Below are positions 5,412 through 11,510 of a DNA stretch of 13,896 nt, piece by piece. The position numbers and the translations under genes are program-made. Within the stretch, counting starts at the first letter, position 1. Each line of letters opens with the position of its first letter. The notes under the pieces are model-generated. The model was not told the origin of the DNA, searched no databases, and saw only the letters and a program-made list of their open reading frames with translations. Source of the stretch: JBHJOF01 sp050330055 (GTDB lineage: Bacteria > Pseudomonadota > Alphaproteobacteria > Kiloniellales > JAKSDN01); the NCBI GenBank assembly GCA_050330055.1, contig JBHJOF010000049.1, positions 1-13,896 of the forward strand, read 5' to 3'.

Positions 5412-6569
5412 ATGACGCTGATATCAAATAGTTTTGCAGCGTTCAGCCGAGCGGGATGGCGGCGTCTGGCCGCCGCCGCGGCGTTGCTGTTCTTGCCGCT
5501 CTGCCTGGCCGCGCCGGCCGCCGCCCAGTCGCGCATCAAGGATATCGCCGACTTCGAAGGCATCCGCGAGAATCTGCTGATCGGCTATGGCCTGGTGGTC
5601 GGCCTGGACGGCACCGGCGATAACCTGAACAGCTCGCCCTTCACGCGGGAAAGCCTGATCGGCATGCTGCAGCGTCTCGGCGTCAACGCGCGCGATGCCA
5701 ACCTGGACACCGACAACGTGGCCGCCGTGATGGTCACGGCCAACCTGCCGCCCTTCGCGCGCCAGGGCTCCCGAATCGACGTGTCGATCTCCGCCCTGGG
5801 CGATGCCGAGAGCCTGCTCGGCGGCACCTTGCTGGTCACCCCGATGCTGGGCGCCGACGGCGAGATCTATGCCGTAGCGCAGGGCTCGGTGGCGATCGGC
5901 GGCTTCGCCGCCCGGGGCAACGCGCAATCCGTCACCAAGGGCGTGCCCACCGCGGGGCGCATCGCCAACGGGGCGATCATCGAGCGCGAGATCGGCTTCG
6001 AGATGGCGGCCCTGCAATCGATCAAGATCTCGCTGCGCAACCCGGACCTCACCACCGCTCGGCGCGTGGCCAATGCGATCAACGGCTTCGTCGGCACGCC
6101 CAGTGCCCAGCCGCTGGATCCCGGCACCGTCATGCTGACCGTGCCGCCGAGGTACCAGGGCAACGCTGTTGCCCTCCTGACCGATGTAGAGCAGCTCCGA
6201 GTCCAGGCCGACCAGATCGCCCGCGTGGTGATCGACGAGAGCTCCGGCGTCATCGTGATGGGCGAAAACGTGCGGATCAGCACCGTCGCCATCGCCCAGG
6301 GCAATCTGACGATCCGCATCACCGAGACGCCGCAGGTCAGCCAACCCTCGCCCTTCTCGGCGACCGGGGACACCGTCGTGGTCGACCGCACCGACATCGA
6401 GGTCTCCGAGGACGTCGACCGCAGGCTCGCGGTGCTGCCGGCCGGGGTCAGCCTGCAGGAGCTGGTCAACGGCCTGAACGCGCTCGGCATCGGCCCGCGC
6501 GACATGATCACAATCCTGCAAGCGGTCAAGGCGTCCGGTGCCCTGCAGGCTCAAATCGAGGTGATGTGA
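5412..6569 (+). CDS. flgI: FlgI, flagellar P-ring protein
   Basis: Periplasmic subunit of the P ring that surrounds the rod at the peptidoglycan. From the ATG at 5412 the product is 385 residues, the normal length. A Sec signal peptide ends at APAAA, with cleavage before Q39. The mature protein begins with the family hallmark RIKDIADFEGIRENLLIGYGL and VGLDGTGD. Further on are GTLLVTPMLGADGEIYAVAQG, a long central region with ARRVANAINGF, and the C-terminal LQELVNGLNALGIGPRDMITILQAVKASGALQA, all typical of FlgI. An AAAGG ribosome site lies 5 bp before the ATG. Longer starts back to 5274 would cover the sigma-54 promoter and displace the signal peptide. It overlaps flgJ by one base (TGATG). Confidence 0.97.
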   Translation: MTLISNSFAAFSRAGWRRLAAAAALLFLPLCLAAPAAAQSRIKDIADFEGIRENLLIGYGLVVGLDGTGDNLNSSPFTRESLIGMLQRLGVNARDANLDTDNVAAVMVTANLPPFARQGSRIDVSISALGDAESLLGGTLLVTPMLGADGEIYAVAQGSVAIGGFAARGNAQSVTKGVPTAGRIANGAIIEREIGFEMAALQSIKISLRNPDLTTARRVANAINGFVGTPSAQPLDPGTVMLTVPPRYQGNAVALLTDVEQLRVQADQIARVVIDESSGVIVMGENVRISTVAIAQGNLTIRITETPQVSQPSPFSATGDTVVVDRTDIEVSEDVDRRLAVLPAGVSLQELVNGLNALGIGPRDMITILQAVKASGALQAQIEVM

Positions 6570-6913
6570 TGGTCCCCGATCTGGCGCAACCCGACCTCCT
6601 GATCAGCGGCCCGCCGACCAAGGTCAAGCTCGCCGCCAGCGCCGGCACAATGCAGCTTGCGGCCCGCTCCGGCGACAGCCGCGCCGCGCGCGAGGCGGCC
6701 ATGGAGTTCGAGGCCGTGTTCCTGAGCGAGATGCTGACGCCGGTCTTCGAGGACCTCGAGAGCGACGGCCTGTTCGGCGGCGGCTCGGGCGAGCGTATCT
6801 ACCGCTCGCTGCTGGTGCAGGAGCTTGGCCGCACCATGGCGCGGTCCGGCGGCGTCGGCATCGCCGATGCCGTTCAGCGTGAAATCATGAAAGTCCAGGA
6901 GATGCACTCATGA
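6569..6913 (+). CDS. flgJ: FlgJ-type rod-binding protein (rod-binding domain only)
   Basis: Rod assembly protein. The 114 residues correspond only to the N-terminal rod-binding domain of enterobacterial FlgJ; the C-terminal muramidase domain is absent, as is normal in alphaproteobacteria, which use a separate enzyme. Seen motifs are AAMEFEAVFLSEMLTP, ESDGLFGGGSGERIYRSLLVQELG and MARSGGVGIADAVQREIMK, all family hallmarks. The ATG at 6569 overlaps the flgI stop codon (TGATG) and has GAGGTG 5 bp upstream; a GTG at 6566 directly before it would add only one residue. The stop overlaps the next start by 4 bp (ATGA), so translational coupling is likely on both sides. Confidence 0.92.
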   Translation: MVPDLAQPDLLISGPPTKVKLAASAGTMQLAARSGDSRAAREAAMEFEAVFLSEMLTPVFEDLESDGLFGGGSGERIYRSLLVQELGRTMARSGGVGIADAVQREIMKVQEMHS

Positions 6914-7356
6914 CCGACTCTACGGCGCAGGCAGCGGACCTGCTCAAGGTCCTGAACCGCCTGATCGAGGTGTTGCGTCAGGAAATCCACATGCTGCAGC
7001 AGATGGACCCGTCCGCCATGCAGGGCCTGCAGCACGACAAGATCGTGCTCACGGCCGCCTATGAATCGATGCTCGCCAAGCTGCGCGGCGACCCCGAAGG
7101 CCTGCGCAACCTGCCGGCGGACATGCGCCAGCAGATCCTGCAGCTCACCAGCACGTTCCAGACCACCCTGACCGAGAACGCCCGCGCCCTCTTTGCCGTC
7201 AAGGAGGCGAACGACCGCTTGTTCCGGGCGATCGTCGAGGCTATCGAGGAGAAGCGCAAGGAAGGCCAGCCCTACTCCGCCGGCAGCGGTAACGGGCGCA
7301 GCGCCGCGGCGCGCGGCAGCCAGCCGCTCGCGGTCGCCCTCGACCAGAGGCTCTAG
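6910..7356 (+). CDS. flgN: FlgN-like export chaperone for hook-filament junction proteins
   Basis: Probable cytoplasmic chaperone that keeps FlgK and FlgL export-ready. The 148-residue product is almost wholly helical, with LLKVLNRLIEVLRQEIHMLQ at the start, a second helix around QLTSTFQTTLTENARALFAVKE, then a Gly/Ser/Ala-rich, unstructured stretch before a short conserved-looking end (SQPLAVALDQRL). Length and helical layout fit the FlgN family, which is weakly conserved in sequence. The call therefore rests heavily on position, coupled to flgJ by ATGA and 27 bp before flgK. No enzyme motif, signal peptide or membrane segment is seen. Confidence 0.75.
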   Translation: MTDSTAQAADLLKVLNRLIEVLRQEIHMLQQMDPSAMQGLQHDKIVLTAAYESMLAKLRGDPEGLRNLPADMRQQILQLTSTFQTTLTENARALFAVKEANDRLFRAIVEAIEEKRKEGQPYSAGSGNGRSAAARGSQPLAVALDQRL

Positions 7357-7383
7357 GCGGTCGGCTCAGGAGCGATTTCCGCA

Positions 7384-9252
7384 ATGTCGCTGTCCCTCAC
7401 GCTCAGCACGGCGCTGACCGGCCTGCAGACCCAGCAGGCCGCGCTGCAGGTCGTCTCGAACAACGTCACCAATGCTTCGACCCCCGGCTTCACCCGCAAG
7501 ACGGCAGAGACCATGGGCCGGGTGCTGGACGGCATCGGCGTCGGCGTCGAGCTCGGCAGCATCAAGCGAACGGTGGACGAGGCCCTGATCCGCGAGATCC
7601 GGCAATCGCTCGCGGCCATGGGCGCGGGGAACGCGGCTGCGCCCTTCTACAACCAGATGCAGGACCTGTTCGGCAATCCGGGCGACAACAGCTCGATCAG
7701 CGCCACCCTAACCGACCTGGCCAACGCCCTGGAAAGCCTTGCCGCCTCGCCCGAGGGCACCACCGAGCGCAGCGAAGTGATCAGCGCCGCGCTCGCCCTG
7801 GTGCAGCAGCTCGACAACATGTCGTCGAAGCTGCAGAAGCTGCGCACCGACGCCGAGCGTCAGATCGCCTCGACCGTCGACTCGATCAACAGCGAGCTGC
7901 AGACGATCGCCGACCTGAACGATCAGATCAAAAAGCTCGCCGCCCGGGGCGAGTCGACCGCGGCGCTCCAGGACCAGCGCGACGTGGCGCTCGACAAGCT
8001 GTCAAGCTACATCTCGATCCGGACCTTCGAGCGCAGCAACGGCGAGGTGGTGATCTTCACCGATCAGGGGACCCTGCTTGACACCTTCCCCAACTTCCTG
8101 AGCCACAGCTCGTCGTTGATCATGGCGGCCGGCGTCAGCTATCCGGCGGACATCGACGGCATCAGCCTGAACAACCGCGACATCACCACTACCGTCACCG
8201 GCGGCGAGCTGGCCGGCCTGATCAGTATGCGCGACACGGCGCTGCCGGGCCTCCAGGCCCAGATCGACGAGCTGGCGGCGGCGCTGCGCGACGAGCTGAA
8301 CGCCCTGCACAACAAGGGCGTCGGCTTTCCCCCGGCGAGCGAGCTGACCGGCAGCCGGCTGTTCGATTCGGCGAACGACGAAATCGCCGTCTCCGGCACG
8401 CTGCGCTTCGCGGTGGTCAAGGCCGACGGCACCACGCCGGACAATCTCGCGGCCGCGGTTCCCTTCGAAGTCGACCTGGGCGCGCTGGCCGCGCCGGTGA
8501 CGATCCAGGACGTGGTGGACGCGATCAACGCCCAGGCGGCCGCCTCGCCGCCGCAGGTGATCCAGGCGCAGCTCGTTTCGAACGGTGGACAGCTGCAGCT
8601 GCAGATCTCGACCCTGAGCCCCTCGCTCCGCCTGGTGCTCGACGAGGGCGACAGTGCGGTGACGGCCTTCACGGCCGCCGGCGGCACGGCACAGACGGTC
8701 CAGCTGCACAACGGCAGCGCGCCGGGCTTCTCGCATTTCTTCGGCCTGAATGACTTCTTCACCTCGACCGGCTTCAACGCCGGCGACAGCGACTACACCG
8801 GTCTGACCCGGGCCCTGAATGTGCGCCAGGACCTAGCCGACAACCCGGCGCTGTTGTCGCGCGCCTCGGCCGCCATGACCTTCCCGCTGACCGGCGGCCA
8901 AGCCGTGGTGACCGCGGGCGACAACAGCATCGTGCAAGCGATGGCGGCCAAGTTCGATGAGCGCCTGAGCTTCGGCGCAGCCGGCGGCCTGCCCGGCACC
9001 CAAACCACCCTGGCCGGCTATGGCGCCGAGATCGTCTATGCCAACGCCACGGCGGCGGCGCGCAGCGAGAGCAACGTGGCGATCCAGCAGTCGCTCTACG
9101 GCGAGCTGAAGTTCCGCTCCGACTCGCTGAGCGGCGTCAACGTCGACGAGGAGCTGGCCAACATGATCGTGATCCAGCAGGCCTACAGCGCCTCCGCCCG
9201 CCTCATCAGCACCGTGCAGGAGCTGTTCCAGGTGCTGCAGGCGATGGTCTAG
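7384..9252 (+). CDS. flgK: FlgK, hook-filament junction protein 1 (HAP1)
   Basis: Forms the first junction layer between hook and filament. The 622-residue product has the conserved N-terminal helix SLTLSTALTGLQTQQAALQ with SNNVTNASTPGFTRK, a long coiled-coil D1 region with QQLDNMSSKLQKLRTDAERQ and IADLNDQIKKLAARGE, and a variable middle (about 315-450). SHFFGLNDFF follows, then ALNVRQDLADNPALLSRAS. The D0 helix closes the protein with VNVDEELANMIVIQQAYSASARL and VQELFQVLQAMV. Length is within the usual FlgK range. A CAGGAG site about 11 bp upstream supports the start. It sits 27 bp after the chaperone gene and 13 bp before flgL, in the same expected transcript. Confidence 0.97.
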   Translation: MSLSLTLSTALTGLQTQQAALQVVSNNVTNASTPGFTRKTAETMGRVLDGIGVGVELGSIKRTVDEALIREIRQSLAAMGAGNAAAPFYNQMQDLFGNPGDNSSISATLTDLANALESLAASPEGTTERSEVISAALALVQQLDNMSSKLQKLRTDAERQIASTVDSINSELQTIADLNDQIKKLAARGESTAALQDQRDVALDKLSSYISIRTFERSNGEVVIFTDQGTLLDTFPNFLSHSSSLIMAAGVSYPADIDGISLNNRDITTTVTGGELAGLISMRDTALPGLQAQIDELAAALRDELNALHNKGVGFPPASELTGSRLFDSANDEIAVSGTLRFAVVKADGTTPDNLAAAVPFEVDLGALAAPVTIQDVVDAINAQAAASPPQVIQAQLVSNGGQLQLQISTLSPSLRLVLDEGDSAVTAFTAAGGTAQTVQLHNGSAPGFSHFFGLNDFFTSTGFNAGDSDYTGLTRALNVRQDLADNPALLSRASAAMTFPLTGGQAVVTAGDNSIVQAMAAKFDERLSFGAAGGLPGTQTTLAGYGAEIVYANATAAARSESNVAIQQSLYGELKFRSDSLSGVNVDEELANMIVIQQAYSASARLISTVQELFQVLQAMV

Positions 9253-9265
9253 GGAGATCGGGAGC

Positions 9266-10876
9266 ATGACACGCGTCGCCACCTTCGCGCTCCATCAGCT
9301 CACCCTGTCGCAGACGATGGCGGCGCAGAGCCGCTATCAGGAGCTCAACATACAGGTCAGCAGCGGCAAGAAGGCGCAGCAGTACAAAGGCATCGCCAGC
9401 GAAACGCATCAGCTCATCGATGTCGAGACGATCCGCGCCCAGGCGCAGCGCTTCACCGCCAACATCAACCAGGCCGATCGCCGGCTCGAGACGATGGAGA
9501 ACTCCACCGCGGCGGTCTTCGACCTGGCCTCGGCGCTGCGCACCCTGCTGATCAATGCGACCTCGGGCAACAACGCCAACTACCTGGAGCTGCGCGAACA
9601 GGCACGCAACATGCTGGAGCAGGCAGCCGGCCTGCTGAACAGCAAGCTGGACGGCCGCTACCTCTTTTCCGGCAGCCGCACCGATACGGCACCGATCGAT
9701 CTCGACGCGCTGCTCAATCCGAGCACGCCGCTGGTCGACGCCGTCGAGTTCTCGGGCGCCGCCACGACTGCGGGCACCGGCTTCACCTCGATGCCGGGCA
9801 TCGTCTCCCTCAGGGTGCCCTCTGGCAGCTTCGGCGACGCCTACCAGATCACCTACGACGGCGCCGGCACGCTCAGCCTGCGCAACCTGGCCAACGGCAC
9901 CACCGACAGCGTCACCGTGACGGCCCCGCCGCTGGCCGGCGAGACCGCCGACTACACTTTCAACATGGGCGGCACCGAGGTCGTGGTCACGCTCGACCAG
10001 CAGTTCGCCATGCTGACGCCGATCGCCAACCAGCCGATCAGCGGCACGGTCGGCGGCGGCGGCGGCGCCTTCGGCGCCATCTCGCTGGTCTCCAGCCAGG
10101 GCGACATCAGCAAGATCACCAGCAACGTCGTCGACGTCTCCAGCGGGACGGCGGATGCCTCCGACATCACGCTCACCCTGCCCTCGGCCGACGGCAACTT
10201 CGTCGCCAGCGGCCTCGACTTCGAGACCGCCACCGGCGTGCAGACCGTGACCCTGACCAATGCCCTGACCGGCGGCTCGATCACCCTGTCGATAGACATC
10301 ACCACGACGCTGGACGACGCGACAACGAACGACCCCGGTACCGAGATCAATCTGGGCGACGCCCTGGTCAATATCGCCGCGACCGCCGGCGCCACGAGCC
10401 CGCTGGGCGCGGTGCCGGGCGAGCCCGGCTACGACCCGGCCAATCCCTCCTACTACCAGGGCAACGCCACCAAGCTCACCCTGCGCGCCGACCAGGAGGT
10501 CACCGTCAGCTATGGCGTGACGGCGGCGGACGCCGGCTTCGAGAAGCTGATCCGCGCCCTCTACATCACCATGCAGGCGGCCGAGCCGGGCAACATCAAC
10601 CTGGACGACCTGGGCGACGCCCTCAAGCTGTCGGTCCAGGCGATCGAAGAGATCCCCAACATCCGCTCGCAGATCGGCACCGCCCGCAAGTCGCTGGAGA
10701 CCCTCAAGAGCGCCCACGCGGACATGACGCTGCTGGCCGAGCGGATCATGAGCGAGATCGAGGACACCGACGTCGTCAAGGCCATGTCCCTGCTAGTGCA
10801 GAACACGACGCAGATCGAGGCGTCCTTTTCGACCCTGTCACGCCTCACAACTTTGAGCCTGTTGCAGTTCATTTAA
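9266..10876 (+). CDS. flgL: FlgL, hook-filament junction protein 2 (HAP3), enlarged
   Basis: Second junction protein, on which the flagellin filament is built. The N-terminal flagellin-like helices (residues 1-145) include QELNIQVSSGKKAQQYKGI, a long amphipathic coiled coil and LDGRYLFSGSRTDTAP. The C-terminal part (about 396-536) contains YYQGN, VTVSYGVTAADAGFEKLIRAL, IRSQIGTARKSLETLKSAH and a final helix. Between them lies about 250 residues of Gly/Thr/Val-rich, beta-type sequence with a GGGGG run at 263-267. This makes the protein 536 residues, against about 317 in E. coli; the added part is probably a surface-exposed domain. AGGGAG 9 bp upstream fits the ATG at 9266. It is the last gene of the close-packed flgI run. 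Confidence 0.95.
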   Translation: MTRVATFALHQLTLSQTMAAQSRYQELNIQVSSGKKAQQYKGIASETHQLIDVETIRAQAQRFTANINQADRRLETMENSTAAVFDLASALRTLLINATSGNNANYLELREQARNMLEQAAGLLNSKLDGRYLFSGSRTDTAPIDLDALLNPSTPLVDAVEFSGAATTAGTGFTSMPGIVSLRVPSGSFGDAYQITYDGAGTLSLRNLANGTTDSVTVTAPPLAGETADYTFNMGGTEVVVTLDQQFAMLTPIANQPISGTVGGGGGAFGAISLVSSQGDISKITSNVVDVSSGTADASDITLTLPSADGNFVASGLDFETATGVQTVTLTNALTGGSITLSIDITTTLDDATTNDPGTEINLGDALVNIAATAGATSPLGAVPGEPGYDPANPSYYQGNATKLTLRADQEVTVSYGVTAADAGFEKLIRALYITMQAAEPGNINLDDLGDALKLSVQAIEEIPNIRSQIGTARKSLETLKSAHADMTLLAERIMSEIEDTDVVKAMSLLVQNTTQIEASFSTLSRLTTLSLLQFI

Positions 10877-10882
10877 CCATTT

Positions 10883-10905
10883 CGCGGCATGATTTCCTGG
10901 CCGCG
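10883..10905. repeat. Inverted repeat in the flgL-fliW gap
   Basis: CGCGGC (10883-10888) and GCCGCG (10900-10905) are 6-bp complementary arms around an 11-nt spacer. A weaker stem, GGTCT with AGACC (10905-10920), follows and is succeeded by TTGTTTG, so the pair together might act as a weak terminator after flgL. Neither is strong enough to be sure; an operator for fliW is the alternative. Confidence 0.3.
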
Positions 10906-10952
10906 GTCTAGGACCAGACCTTGTTTGCAGAACTACGTACCGCAGCGACCGC

Positions 10953-10959
10953 GAAGGAG
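10953..10959 (+). promoter_or_regulatory. Ribosome binding site of fliW
   Basis: GAAGGAG lies 6 bp before the ATG at 10966. It fixes the fliW start there rather than at the TTG at 10921, which would add 15 residues without a ribosome site. Confidence 0.8.
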
Positions 10960-10965
10960 CGGCAC

Positions 10966-11427
10966 ATGCTTGGTCAGACTGCCGTGCCGGCCGACGAGAA
11001 GCCGGTGATCATCGAAACCCGCTTCGGGCCGCTGGAGTTCGGTCCCGAGAACAGCCTTTTCATGCCGGTTGGCCCGCTTGGCTTCGGCGACTTCCGGCGT
11101 TTCGGGCTGGCCGCGCTGCCGAAACCCGCGTCGAGCCGCTTCAAGCTGTTGCAATCGCTTGATAATCACGAGCTGGGCTTCATCGTCACGACGCTCGACC
11201 CGAACGACGGCCGCGTTACCCGGGCCGACATCGAGGACGCCGCGCTCTCCGTTGGCATTCCGATGGATGCGGCCCAGTTCCTGCTGATCGTGACCATCCG
11301 CGTGGCCAACGGCTCGACCAACATGACCGCCAACCTGCGCGCCCCGATCGTGCTCGACCGCAAGCGAATGATCGCCCGCCAGGTCGTGATGGCGAACGCC
11401 AGCTATCCGATCCAGATGCCGCTTTAG
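10966..11427 (+). CDS. fliW: FliW, flagellar assembly factor
   Basis: Small cytoplasmic protein that in other bacteria binds flagellin and the RNA-binding protein CsrA, so that flagellin translation is tuned to flagellin export. The 153-residue product shows the family pattern: ETRFGPLEFGPENSLFMPVGPLGFGDFRRF (given here in two parts, ETRFGPLEF and PVGPLGFGDFRRF), KLLQSLDNHELGFIVTTLDP, then NMTANLRAPIVLDRKRMIARQVV near the end. Length is typical. FliW is usually followed by csrA; none is seen here, and the next gene is a TPR-methyltransferase. It lies 89 bp after flgL and may have its own promoter, since TTAACC and the inverted repeat lie in the gap, but no clear -35/-10 or -24/-12 pair was found. 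Confidence 0.9.
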   Translation: MLGQTAVPADEKPVIIETRFGPLEFGPENSLFMPVGPLGFGDFRRFGLAALPKPASSRFKLLQSLDNHELGFIVTTLDPNDGRVTRADIEDAALSVGIPMDAAQFLLIVTIRVANGSTNMTANLRAPIVLDRKRMIARQVVMANASYPIQMPL

Positions 11428-11510
11428 GCCGCATCGTTACCGGCCGTTAACCACAATCTGGTCTTGTGGCGAAGGTGCGCGCGACCGCGCCAGCGGAAGG
11501 TAATGCCGAA

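Noticed and set aside
5424..6554. A 376-codon open frame on the minus strand opposite flgI
   Set aside because: Same mirror-frame effect; the plus strand codes an unmistakable FlgI with a signal peptide.
9206..10717. A 503-codon open frame on the minus strand opposite flgL
   Set aside because: It lies wholly over flgL, is rich in Arg, Gly, Asp and His without motifs, and is the usual mirror frame of a high-GC gene with G/C third positions.
10884..10900. Sigma-54 promoter for fliW (GCGGCATGATTTCCTGG)
   Set aside because: The -24 half is fair, but the invariant GC at -12 is absent at the required spacing.
11437..11453. CtrA box upstream of the TPR-methyltransferase
   Set aside because: The spacing between the half-sites is 6, not 7, and the first half is TTAC.
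11466..11510. GTG start for the TPR-methyltransferase
   Set aside because: No ribosome site precedes it, while the ATG at 11511 has GGAAGG upstream and leads straight into the basic N-terminal motif.
11428..11510. csrA or another small gene after fliW
   Set aside because: The 83-bp gap is too short for csrA, and no CsrA-like sequence is encoded on either strand nearby.
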